Positions 8,305-15,727 of a stretch of DNA of 64,000 nt are shown piece after piece. This DNA is from NCEH01 sp043195125 (lineage in GTDB: Bacteria > Pseudomonadota > Alphaproteobacteria > Rhizobiales > Xanthobacteraceae). A program made the translations under genes and the position numbers. The first letter of the stretch is position 1; each line of letters begins with the position of its first letter. Below the pieces are notes generated by a model. The model ran no database searches. It saw only the letters and a list, made by a program, of their open reading frames with translations, and had not been told where the DNA came from. The DNA is taken from NCBI RefSeq assembly GCF_043195125.1, contig NZ_JBAFWR010000010.1, one strand, 5' to 3'.

Positions 8305-9258
8305 TTACTCGTCCCAGGGTGCGCCCTCCAGCGCATCGAGGGGGATCTTCAAATAGCGCTTACCGCTGCTCTCGGGCTCGGGCAGCCGCCCTCCGCGTAT
8401 GTTCACCTGCAACGACTGCAGAATGAGCTTCGGCATGGGCAGCTCTCGGTCGCGCTTTTCCCGCAGAGCAACGAACTCCTCCTCCGTTATCGCCTTGATC
8501 ACGTGGATGTTTTCGGCCTTCTGCTGGGCGACCGTGCTTTCCCACAAGGGCTTCCTGTCGCCCGGACAATAATCATGCCCGGTGAACAGGCGCGTCTCGT
8601 CCGGCAGCGCCAAAATGCGCTGGATGCTCGTCCACAGCGCACTCGCGCTACCGCCGGGAAAATCCGCACGCGCCGTACCGCCATCTGGCATGAAAAGCGT
8701 GTCGTGGATGAAGGCCGCGTCGCCTGTGACGTAAGCAATCGAGGCCAGAGTATGCCCCGGTGTGAACAGCACCTCGACATCCATATTGCCGATCTTGAAG
8801 CGTTCGCCGTCGGAAAAAAGCCGGTGCCATTGCGAACCGTCGGTCGGAAAACTTGGGGGTAGGTTGTAAATTTCTTTCCATAGCTTCTGGACGTCGACCA
8901 CTTTAGCGCCGATTGCAGTCGGAACTCCGGTTCTGTCATTCAGGTATCCGGCGGCAGAGAAATGGTCTGCGTGGGGGTGCGTATCGAGGATCCACTCAAG
9001 CGTGTAACCCTCACGGTCGATGTATTTGAGAAGGGCATCCGCAGACGGTGTGGCGGTGGCGCCCGACTTCGGATCGAAGTCCAGGACCGGATCAATAATG
9101 GCGCAGCGTTTTGTTTCCGGGTCCGCGACGACATACTGGACGCTGAACGTCCGTTTCTCGAAAAAGCCCGTCACAATCGGACCTTTCCGGATGGGCAATG
9201 ACCGTTGAGCTGACCGGGGGAAGTCAGTCTCGGGTTCACCAGCGACCGCGGCCCTCAT
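8305..9258 (-). CDS. MBL-fold persulfide dioxygenase-like hydrolase (Blh family, one domain)
   Basis: 317 residues. The metallo-beta-lactamase metal ligands are visible in THPHADHFSAAGYL, FTPGHTLASIAY and FTGHDYCPGDRKP, the pattern of ETHE1/Blh-type iron persulfide dioxygenases that oxidise glutathione persulfide to sulfite. It is closely similar to the C-terminal part of the protein at 19849-21144 but lacks that protein's N-terminal phosphatase-like domain. Start 9258 has AAGGAG at seven bases. Being driven by the metal-type operator at 9286-9316 rather than by BigR is unusual and links persulfide chemistry to metal stress. Confidence 0.9.
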   Translation of the reverse strand: MRAAVAGEPETDFPRSAQRSLPIRKGPIVTGFFEKRTFSVQYVVADPETKRCAIIDPVLDFDPKSGATATPSADALLKYIDREGYTLEWILDTHPHADHFSAAGYLNDRTGVPTAIGAKVVDVQKLWKEIYNLPPSFPTDGSQWHRLFSDGERFKIGNMDVEVLFTPGHTLASIAYVTGDAAFIHDTLFMPDGGTARADFPGGSASALWTSIQRILALPDETRLFTGHDYCPGDRKPLWESTVAQQKAENIHVIKAITEEEFVALREKRDRELPMPKLILQSLQVNIRGGRLPEPESSGKRYLKIPLDALEGAPWDE

Positions 9259-9285
9259 CGTTAAGCTCCTTATAAATTCTGAGCC

Positions 9286-9316
9286 AATCTACTTCCTGTA
9301 GCGACTACAGGATCAA
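9286..9316 (-). promoter_or_regulatory. MerR-type promoter-operator, copy 3 (persulfide dioxygenase-rhodanese operon)
   Basis: -35 TTGATC (9311-9316), -10 TAGATT (9286-9291), 19-bp spacer containing CTGTAGTCGCTACAG (9296-9310). It lies 28 bp upstream of the ATG at 9258. Confidence 0.88.
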
Positions 9317-9394
9317 GCCCCAATTTAAGTGGGTGTCTCAGTTTGAAACTCGGTACGGCGAGGGCAGCCGACCGTAGTCAACGACCAGCGGATG

Positions 9395-9645
9395 GCCTGG
9401 ATTCGACGCTCGCCCTTGCCGGAGATCCATACAGGTTCATCTCGAACCGGTGTCGGCGCTACCGATCGGACCTGTTGGAAACGCGGCTTCTGCTGCGGAA
9501 GACTATCTGCATGACGGGCCCGGAAGCGGTGCGGCTGTTTTACGATCCGCGTCGGTTCGTGCGCCGCAGTGCCACGCCTAAGGCGATCCAGAAGACGTTG
9601 CTCGGGGAAGGTGGCGTACAGGGTCTCGACGACGGGGTGCCCTTG
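9395..9645 (+). pseudogene. CYP152-family P450 (fatty-acid peroxygenase) N-terminal fragment
   Basis: The plus-strand frame around 9395-9645 reads STLALAGDPYRFISNRC, RRYRSDLLETRLLLRKTICM, TGPEAVRLFYD and GEGGVQGLDD, collinear with the N-terminus of H2O2-dependent fatty-acid hydroxylases such as B. subtilis YbdT. After about 85 residues similarity stops and neither the I-helix nor the heme Cys loop is present before the convergent gene ending at 9719. It is therefore a truncated remnant. The open frame starts at 9343, close to operator copy 3. Confidence 0.75.
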
Positions 9646-9718
9646 TCACGTGGAATTCGGGGCACCGATCTGTCCTTCTTCATCTACTGTCTCGCACGTC
9701 CTCCTTGCCACAGGCGAC

Positions 9719-11092
9719 CTACGAGCGGGCGCTGTCCACGAGCGGAAGAACTTGCCTAAACTTCCCGCCCTTGGACTGTTCCGGCGATTCCTCGGCGCGC
9801 TCCACGGCGACGTGATCAAGGCCATGTTCGGCAAGCAGGCGTTTGATCCCGGCCTGCACCGTTTCCCACACACGATCCGAATCAGCGCCACGTGTTTGCA
9901 GGCGCACGCGAAGGCTCGTGGGGCCTGTCTGCACGATCTGAAACATCTGAAGCCCAGGGGTACGATCCGCCACCGTGGAAAAGGCCAGGGGTGCGATGGT
10001 CACTCGGTCGCCGCCATCGGTGCGGAAGGTCAGGACCTCCGAGGATCGCCCTTGCACACGGATGGCTGGCAGCGGATTGCCGCACCGGCAAGGTCCGGCC
10101 TGCTGCAAGACACTGTCGCCCAGATCGTAGCGCAAAATCGGCTGCACTCGATTGGCGAGATTGCTGATGAGCACCGTATGGGAAGGCTCACCTGGCGGCA
10201 CCGGCAGATGGCCCGCGTCAACCGGCTCAAACACCACCCAGTCGCTGTTGACGTGCAACCATCCATGTTCGCAGCTGTAGCTGAAGAACGGGCACTCGGT
10301 AGCGGCGTAGCTGTTGCCGACCTTTGCCTTAAATGCTCGGGCAATTCGATCGTACTCCCCTTCCGGCAGCCCTTCGGCGGAGAGCGCCAGTAACACCGGA
10401 TTGATGTGCAGACGGCCGCCTTCCTGTTCGCTTGCAAGTAGCGCACCCATGCTCGCGTAAGGCGCGAGGAGCACCGGTCGGAACTGGTTGAGCCGGGTCA
10501 CGAGCTCTTGCAAAGGCATGTGCACCGACAGCACTTCGAGGCGTCGGCCTCGGCTCGTCTTTAGGCGTGCCGCAGCCACTGCGGAGGCGAGGTGGCCGCC
10601 CGTCGCCATGACCATCGCCATGCTCCCTCCGCCCGCGACGATCCGAATGAAATCCCCCGCACCGAGCCAGGCCGTCAGCATGCGAAAGGCCATCGCGCTA
10701 GTGACGGCCATGCTCCGGTCATCGACCACGAAGACGCCACGCGTTCCCGTCGTGCCCGATGTCGTCAGCAGGGTGTATTTGCCAAGGAAGCGCTCGCCGA
10801 TAAGCGTCGAATCTTCTGCGAACGCTTGCGCCCGTTCCAGGGTTATCTGTCGATCGACACACCAGTCATCGAAGCGAGCCATCAACGTCTTCTTGTCGGT
10901 AACAGGAAGCTGCTCGGCGCGTTCGACCCGATCCGGCAGATCACGGTACAGCTCACGGTAGTACGGTGAGTTGGCGCGGGCGTGGGTGACCATGTCGGCG
11001 AGACGGGCGCGCTGGCGTTGCGCGATTGCGCTGAAGCCCTTCCTTCGTGTGCGCCAGGCGTCCCAGATCAGGCCTATCACATGCTCGGTCAT
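9719..11092 (-). CDS. PaaK/F390-synthetase-like adenylate-forming enzyme
   Basis: 457 residues of the phenylacetate-CoA ligase / coenzyme F390 synthetase branch of adenylating enzymes. The ATP-binding P-loop is LLTTSGTTGTRGVFV; NSYAATECPFF and LRYDLGDSV are the A5 and A7-like motifs; GPCRCGNPLP is the Cys pair seen in this branch. The enzyme should activate a carboxylate (or phosphate-type) substrate as an adenylate; the substrate cannot be read from sequence. It is monocistronic, divergent from merR, and its promoter (11131-11161) is the metal-type operator. Start 11092 (MTEHVIGLI) follows GGGAA; a GTG at 11110 is too close to the -10. Confidence 0.85.
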   Translation of the reverse strand: MTEHVIGLIWDAWRTRRKGFSAIAQRQRARLADMVTHARANSPYYRELYRDLPDRVERAEQLPVTDKKTLMARFDDWCVDRQITLERAQAFAEDSTLIGERFLGKYTLLTTSGTTGTRGVFVVDDRSMAVTSAMAFRMLTAWLGAGDFIRIVAGGGSMAMVMATGGHLASAVAAARLKTSRGRRLEVLSVHMPLQELVTRLNQFRPVLLAPYASMGALLASEQEGGRLHINPVLLALSAEGLPEGEYDRIARAFKAKVGNSYAATECPFFSYSCEHGWLHVNSDWVVFEPVDAGHLPVPPGEPSHTVLISNLANRVQPILRYDLGDSVLQQAGPCRCGNPLPAIRVQGRSSEVLTFRTDGGDRVTIAPLAFSTVADRTPGLQMFQIVQTGPTSLRVRLQTRGADSDRVWETVQAGIKRLLAEHGLDHVAVERAEESPEQSKGGKFRQVLPLVDSARS

Positions 11093-11130
11093 GATCGTTC
11101 CCAGGTTCACACACCTTCAGCCGCTTGCTA

Positions 11131-11161
11131 CACGTACAACCTGTAGCCACTACAGGAGCAA
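11131..11161 (-). promoter_or_regulatory. MerR-type promoter-operator, copy 4 (between adenylating enzyme and merR)
   Basis: -35 TTGCTC (11156-11161), -10 TACGTG (11131-11136), 19-bp spacer with CTGTAGTGGCTACAG (11141-11155). It reads toward 9719-11092. The same dyad ends only 12 bp before the merR ATG at 11168, so the regulator probably also represses its own divergent transcription. Confidence 0.85.
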
Positions 11162-11167
11162 CCCCCG

Positions 11168-11596
11168 ATGATCGCGATCGGAGCCTTATCCCGACGCACA
11201 GGCGTCAATATCGAGACGATCCGCTACTACGAGCGGATCGGGCTGATGCCGAAGCCTGGCAGAACGGAGAGTGGGCGGCGTCGATACGGCACACCGGACG
11301 TCCAGCAGCTCGCCTTCATCCGTCACGCGCGCGAACTTGGATTCGAGATCGCGACAATTCGCACGATGCTCGGGCTGCGGGAGATGCCCGATGCCTCCTG
11401 TGAAGAAGTCAGCCGGATCGCCCAAGATCAACTCGCGGCGGTCGACGATCGCATCGCGCGGCTGCTGGGCTTGAAGGACGAGCTAACGCGCATGATCAGA
11501 TCCTGCGCGAACGGAAAGGTCGCCGACTGCCGGATCATCGAAGTGATGGCCGATCACGTTTCGCTGGCCGCGCGTCCCGGCCAAAACTCCTCATGA
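11168..11596 (+). CDS. MerR-family divalent-metal regulator (PbrR/CadR/ZntR type)
   Basis: 142 residues: N-terminal winged HTH (IGALSRRTGVNIETIRYYER), dimerisation helix around 80-112, and a metal loop. Cysteines at 78, 113 and 121 match the ZntR/CadR/PbrR ligand set; a Cys near 78 marks divalent (Zn/Cd/Pb/Hg) sensors, whereas copper sensors have Ser there. Such proteins bind dyads in 19-21 bp promoter spacers and activate on metal binding. It should control the five promoters of identical design at 291, 7627, 9286, 11131 and 12696. Choice among Pb, Cd and Zn is not resolved. Confidence 0.92.
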   Translation: MIAIGALSRRTGVNIETIRYYERIGLMPKPGRTESGRRRYGTPDVQQLAFIRHARELGFEIATIRTMLGLREMPDASCEEVSRIAQDQLAAVDDRIARLLGLKDELTRMIRSCANGKVADCRIIEVMADHVSLAARPGQNSS

Positions 11597-11611
11597 CGAG
11601 CAGGATCGCGC

Positions 11612-11932
11612 CTACCACAGTGCAGCATTGGCAAAATTGAACGCTGCCAGTGATAGCCCAGGCGTGGAGGTCGAGATAGTCAACGACGGCTCCAAGTCGG
11701 AGCGATCCGCGATATTGCTTACGGCGCCGCCGATGATGCTCCCAGGGTTACGGACTCCCAGACGTTGCCGGCACGTCAGACCAGACCGCTGACAGCACGA
11801 CGATGCCGATGAACCGTTGGCGAACAATCCGAACGACACGCCCTCGTTGACGCCCAAACTCCGATCAAAAACAGCGCAACAAGTGACCCGATCGCCGTTC
11901 GATAGCGTGGCGACCGCCAAGAACTTTGTCAT
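11612..11932 (-). pseudogene. Degenerate second lspA (signal peptidase II)
   Basis: The frame begins MTKFLAVATLSNGDRVT, has SLGVNEGVSFGLFANG, then GGAVSNIADRSDLE and GLSLAAFNFANAALW, i.e. the order of LspA motifs, but compressed: transmembrane helices are missing or frameshifted, the catalytic NxxDR is altered and the second aspartate is Asn (FNFAN). About 106 residues against the usual 160-180. Non-functional. It follows the metal regulator by 16 bp on the other strand, suggesting an ancestral merR-lspA arrangement. Confidence 0.75.
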
Positions 11933-11992
11933 CTGATCAAGGCCAGGGCCAGCAAGGCGGCCGCCAACCCGGCCGGCCTGACGCGCGCGAAA

Positions 11993-12673
11993 TTACAGAC
12001 GCAAAGCTCGGATCAGGGAAATCGATCCGGTCGAGGCAAAGACAACCTCGAGCTCGACCACCTCGGAAAAACCGGCCGAACGGATCAGCTCCGGCAACAC
12101 GCCCCGTGCCTGTGGCTCGGTATTCTCGGTCCCGTCGAGATTTTGTACGGTGGCGCGGAAAAGCCTCCGCATCAGCTTTGTGCGTTGAAGGCCATAATCG
12201 GCGATATGGAGCTCGCCGCCTGGAGACAGAGCCTCATACGCAGCGCCGAGCGCCGCCGACTTTTCCGACAATGCGACTTGGTGGAATACAAGGCTGGACA
12301 CGATCTTCGTCACCGCCCGACCGCGCAGCAATGAACTGGCGTCGCGTGCGAATCCTTGAACCAGATCCACCGCAACTCCCGCACGCCCGGTCTTCGCACG
12401 CGCCCGATCCAACACGGTCGGATCCGGATCGATGCCGACCAGCTTCACCCCTCGGGCAGCCGTCCCCAGCTTCACGAGCAGCGATCCTGTGCCACATCCA
12501 AGATCGGCGATCACGTCGTCCGGCGACGGTCCCACCTGCGCCACCAAGCGGTTCCGCCAGTGGCTCTCTCGGGTCAAGACCGCGACGCCGAAATCATAGA
12601 ATGGCGTCAGCCAATGGAAGCCCGCCGCAGGCGTAAATGGTGCAACTTCGCTTTCAGAACGGCTCGACGTCAT
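11993..12673 (-). CDS. SAM-dependent class I methyltransferase
   Basis: 226 residues. Motif I VIADLGCGTGSLLVKL, the acidic GIDPDP loop, a post-I segment, and GGELHIADYGL at motif III identify a UbiE/PMT-like class I methyltransferase; the start HWLTPFYDFGVAVL resembles enzymes acting on small or lipid substrates. Start 12673 (MTSSRSESE) has GAGGAG and lies just downstream of the MerR-type promoter at 12696-12726. Metalloid or lipid methylation is possible, but no As(III)-type cysteine set is seen, so the substrate is open. Confidence 0.88.
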   Translation of the reverse strand: MTSSRSESEVAPFTPAAGFHWLTPFYDFGVAVLTRESHWRNRLVAQVGPSPDDVIADLGCGTGSLLVKLGTAARGVKLVGIDPDPTVLDRARAKTGRAGVAVDLVQGFARDASSLLRGRAVTKIVSSLVFHQVALSEKSAALGAAYEALSPGGELHIADYGLQRTKLMRRLFRATVQNLDGTENTEPQARGVLPELIRSAGFSEVVELEVVFASTGSISLIRALRL

Positions 12674-12695
12674 CGCATCTCTCCTCAGCGTAAGG

Positions 12696-12726
12696 ATGCT
12701 ACTTCCTGTAGTCGCTACAGGATCAA
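12696..12726 (-). promoter_or_regulatory. MerR-type promoter-operator, copy 5 (methyltransferase)
   Basis: -35 TTGATC (12721-12726), -10 TAGCAT (12696-12701), 19-bp spacer with CTGTAGCGACTACAG (12706-12720). It sits 23 bp upstream of the methyltransferase ATG. Confidence 0.88.
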
Positions 12727-12767
12727 GCGATTTGGTTGCGGGGCATCGGCCCTTGAGCGCCAGGATT

Positions 12768-12935
12768 TCACACGGCCGGAAGATAGAAAGGCAGGTTAAG
12801 CCCCGAGCCGACACCAACCTCGAGCACCCTGCCTTCCGCCGCGCCGATCACCCGCTCGCGATAAGGTCGCAGCCGCTGGTTACGCATCGCGAGATCACAA
12901 AGCCTCTGCAGTATGACGTCGTTGTAAAGGCTCAT
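12768..12935 (-). pseudogene. Truncated methyltransferase N-terminus
   Basis: A 55-codon minus frame from ATG at 12935 reads MSLYNDVILQRLCDLAMRN and then GRVLEVGVGSGLNLPFY, the N-terminus and SAM-binding motif I of a phospholipid/ubiquinone-type methyltransferase. A stop follows immediately, at the border of the MerR-type promoter region. It is a 5' fragment whose remainder has been replaced by the regulated methyltransferase segment, a likely recombination scar. Confidence 0.7.
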
Positions 12936-13030
12936 CACGCCGCTTCCTAAGCCGTGCTGATGCTCGCAGCCTCCGCCGCATCAGTGATTCCGCCCGTCGC
13001 TTTTCGTTGCAAAACTTGCGCTCGTGGGCA

Positions 13031-13720
13031 TCAAAACAGTCCTTTCAGCTTATCCCAGAAGCCTGAACTCGGATGTCCGTGAGGTTTTTGCGCCCGGTTT
13101 GTGAGCGCGTTGACAAAGATCACCAGATTGACCGGCTCGAACTTCAGGCCATGGAAGCGGGCACGAAGCCGACCATCCTGGTCGATGACATGAGTGACGA
13201 TGCCGTGCATCTGCATGCCGTCATCGCCTTGCGTGAACTTGAGACCGTAGGCCTCGGCGATCTTGCGCGTACTGTCCTCGGGCTGATCGGGGGCGGCCGT
13301 CAGGAACATCCAATTAATAGGATCGAGGCCGTGGGCATTGCCGTAACCGCGCAGGACCTCGCCGGTGTCACGCTTCGGATCCGTCGTGATGGTAACAAAC
13401 TCGACCATTGCCTTCATCGGCGTCTGGTTGATCATCGTCTGGAGCTCGGCCATCCGCTCGGCGTGGAGCGGGCACACGTCCGGGCAATTCGCGTAAATGA
13501 AATTCAACACTACGACCTTGCGGCGCAGGCTGGCGAGGCTGACGACGCGACCATCGGCATCCTGCAAGATGAATCCTGGCGCCTCGCTGTCGACCGACTG
13601 GAAGTATTTGTCTTTGTCGCGCAGATCCTGATCGACCTCTTCAAGGGAGTGGGCCAGGACCGGCGCAACGCTCGCCATCAACAAGGCGATTATGAGCACT
13701 GAGAAATGCAGGAGACGCAT
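13031..13720 (-). CDS. SCO1/SenC-family copper chaperone
   Basis: 229 residues with a cleavable or anchoring signal (residues 1-23). The thioredoxin-like fold carries the copper-binding CPDVCP motif (Cys 79 and 83) and the distal His in GIVTHVIDQDGRL. SCO proteins deliver copper to the CuA site of cytochrome oxidase or act as periplasmic thiol-disulfide reductases. It is the distal gene of a tightly packed operon with a multicopper oxidase, DUF411 and two thioredoxin-like proteins (7 bp after the preceding gene), so a copper delivery/resistance role is likely. Confidence 0.92.
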   Translation of the reverse strand: MRLLHFSVLIIALLMASVAPVLAHSLEEVDQDLRDKDKYFQSVDSEAPGFILQDADGRVVSLASLRRKVVVLNFIYANCPDVCPLHAERMAELQTMINQTPMKAMVEFVTITTDPKRDTGEVLRGYGNAHGLDPINWMFLTAAPDQPEDSTRKIAEAYGLKFTQGDDGMQMHGIVTHVIDQDGRLRARFHGLKFEPVNLVIFVNALTNRAQKPHGHPSSGFWDKLKGLF

Positions 13721-13726
13721 GGCGAT

Positions 13727-14065
13727 TCACCTTGGAGGGACGCCCGTGGCGTGCGCACCGCAGGAACTGCTAGCCTTGCCCTGGCCATCGGGCGTTTGCG
13801 CTCCTCCGGTCCCCTTAGACGAACCATTCACCCGGCTCGTACAAAGACCGAGCGCGCACATCGCGACGCAAGGAAGCGCGCTCAGCAGCAGCGGAGCGGC
13901 ACCGATTGCGACGAGCCCGCTCCAATTGAACGCCCCGCCGATACCGAGCACCAGGACACCGAGCAGAATGAGTCCATGCCGGCCCCGCAGCAAACGTTTT
14001 AACCCGCCTAGACGCGACTGAGACTCGGGATCGGTCGGCATGTCAGTGGCATCAATACTGGTCAT
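13727..14065 (-). CDS. Small membrane protein of the copper operon
   Basis: 112 residues with two hydrophobic helices (about 30-50 and 55-72), the second ending in LPCVAMCALGLC, three cysteines that could bind a soft metal, and a Cys/Gly-rich tail. Its ATG overlaps the tlpA-like stop (ATGA), so it is translationally coupled. No family is recognised with certainty; comparable short proteins accompany SCO/copper genes. A role in copper handling is inferred from position only. Confidence 0.7.
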   Translation of the reverse strand: MTSIDATDMPTDPESQSRLGGLKRLLRGRHGLILLGVLVLGIGGAFNWSGLVAIGAAPLLLSALPCVAMCALGLCTSRVNGSSKGTGGAQTPDGQGKASSSCGAHATGVPPR

Positions 14066-14625
14066 AACGGTTGATCACTTCGTTGTGGGGCAGACGGATG
14101 CTTTTCTTGGCGGTCGATGATCGATTTGAAGAATGCGGCCATGTCCGGCGCGTCCCATTCGGCTGGACCGATCAGCCGCCCGAGTTCCTGGCCTTGCGCG
14201 TCGATAAGCAGCGTCGTCGGTAGGCCAGCCGTCGCAAGGGCGAAGCCAGCCTTGCTAGAAGGATCGATGTGGATGGCAAGGTGCTGGATGCCGATGTCGG
14301 CGTAAAATTTCTTCACAACCTCGATCCCGCCGCGGTCGATCGACAAGGCGAGCACCTCGAAATCTGGCCCGCCGAGTGTCGCCTGCAGCCGGTCGAGCGT
14401 CGGCATCTCCTTCCGGCAGGGCGAACACCAGGTCGCCCAGAGATTAAGGAGCACCACTTTGCCGCGGAAGTCGGCGAGCGTCTGAGGGTTGCCTTCGCCG
14501 TCCGTGAACCGGAGCTCCGGCACGGGGGCCGGCACATCGCGCAACACGAAATTCTGGGGCGGACCGGCGAGCACCGGCCCCGCCATTGCGAAAATCGCGA
14601 CAATGGCGAGGACGGGCCGTCTCAT
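14062..14625 (-). CDS. TlpA/ResA-like periplasmic thioredoxin
   Basis: 187 residues: a signal peptide (MRRPVLAIVAIFAMAGPVLA), then a thioredoxin fold with the active site TWCSPCRKEMPTL and the FRGKVVLLNLWA strand. TlpA-type proteins reduce periplasmic cysteines, including the copper sites of SCO proteins and cytochrome oxidase. Overlaps the upstream ccmG-like gene by four bases and precedes the sco gene, so it is a natural electron donor for the SCO protein here; electrons could come from CcdA-like proteins. Confidence 0.92.
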   Translation of the reverse strand: MRRPVLAIVAIFAMAGPVLAGPPQNFVLRDVPAPVPELRFTDGEGNPQTLADFRGKVVLLNLWATWCSPCRKEMPTLDRLQATLGGPDFEVLALSIDRGGIEVVKKFYADIGIQHLAIHIDPSSKAGFALATAGLPTTLLIDAQGQELGRLIGPAEWDAPDMAAFFKSIIDRQEKHPSAPQRSDQPL

Positions 14626-15239
14626 GACGTGCCCCCCTTCGCCTGCTGGCGCAGACGATCGACGAGCGGAAGGATCGTCTCAGTCAAAGCCTGCTCAGTG
14701 ACCGGACCAATCTGCTTGTGGGCGATACGTCCGTCGGCGCCGACCACGAAGGTCTCCGGCACGCCGTAGACACCCCAGTCGATCGCGACGCGACCGTCCC
14801 GGTCGGCACCGGTGCGGATGTAGGGGTCGCCAAACCTATCCAGCCACTCGGCCGCATCTTCGGGGCGGTCCTTGAAGTTGAGCCCGTGGATCGGCACCGT
14901 CCGGTCCTGCGCAAGGCGCAGGAAGAGCGGGTGCTCAGCCCGGCAGGCGACGCACCAAGACGCGAAGACATTGACGAGCGAGACCTGGCCTCGGAGATCA
15001 CCGGTCGACAGGCCGATCGTGCGGCCTTGGACGGGCGGGAGGCTGAAGGCCGGCACGGGTTTGCCGATCAGGGCCGACGGAAGCTGGCTGGGATCGCTGC
15101 CGAGCCGCGAGGCGACCACGGCGGCGAGGCCGCCGAAACCGACGACCGGCGCAAAATAGAGCAGCCGACGCCGCGTGATAGCTGCGGCCGGCTGCTCCAC
15201 GGCTGTGGTTGCATGCTCCGTGGTAGTGCTGCCAGTCAT
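14622..15239 (-). CDS. CcmG/DsbE-like membrane-anchored thioredoxin
   Basis: 205 residues. An N-terminal helix (residues ~25-45) anchors a periplasmic thioredoxin domain with FASWCVACRAEHPLF (CVAC active site) and the GVYGVPETFVVGADG cis-Pro loop typical of CcmG/DsbE. The family reduces apocytochrome c or other periplasmic thiols. Second thioredoxin of the copper operon, 16 bp after the DUF411 gene and overlapping tlpA-like by four bases. A housekeeping ccmG would sit in a ccm cluster; none is visible here. Confidence 0.9.
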   Translation of the reverse strand: MTGSTTTEHATTAVEQPAAAITRRRLLYFAPVVGFGGLAAVVASRLGSDPSQLPSALIGKPVPAFSLPPVQGRTIGLSTGDLRGQVSLVNVFASWCVACRAEHPLFLRLAQDRTVPIHGLNFKDRPEDAAEWLDRFGDPYIRTGADRDGRVAIDWGVYGVPETFVVGADGRIAHKQIGPVTEQALTETILPLVDRLRQQAKGGTS

Positions 15240-15255
15240 CGAAGCGACCTCCCAG

Positions 15256-15699
15256 TCATTCCGTCGCGTAGACGGTCGGAGCCTTGCCGTCCTTAGTCAC
15301 GGCATAGATCACGAACTTCTCGGTCTTTGTGCCCACCATCCCCGGCGAGCCCATCGGCATTCCCGGCAGCGTGATGCCGTCGATCGCCGGCTTCTGGGTG
15401 AGCAGCCTGCGAACAATGTTCACCGGAACATGGCCGTCGATCACGTAGCCGTCGACGAACATCGTATGGCAGCCTTCGAGCTCCGTCGGCACCCCGGCCT
15501 TGCGGCTGATCTCCGCGAGGTCATTGGTCGGCTTCACGTCCACCTGAAAACCGTTCTGGCGCAGATAGTCCGCGTATCCCTCGCAACAGCTACATTGGGG
15601 GTTCTTGTAGAGAGTTGCCCGAATGCCGGTGTCCGCGATCGACGGCATCGGCAGCAGTAGAATGGCGGCGCTTCCGAGCAGAAAAGTTCGTCGTTGCAT
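15256..15699 (-). CDS. DUF411 periplasmic metal-binding protein
   Basis: 147 residues with a signal peptide (first ~22) and the DUF411 hallmark NPQCSCCEGYADYLR followed by GCHTMFVDGYVIDGHVP. The CxCC cluster and conserved GCHT are characteristic of this copper-resistance family. Placed between the multicopper oxidase and the thioredoxin-like genes, 28 bp after the oxidase, it is probably a periplasmic Cu binder or chaperone. Confidence 0.9.
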   Translation of the reverse strand: MQRRTFLLGSAAILLLPMPSIADTGIRATLYKNPQCSCCEGYADYLRQNGFQVDVKPTNDLAEISRKAGVPTELEGCHTMFVDGYVIDGHVPVNIVRRLLTQKPAIDGITLPGMPMGSPGMVGTKTEKFVIYAVTKDGKAPTVYATE

Positions 15700-15727
15700 G
15701 GGTGGGTTCCCTTCGTCTGGTTCGAAT

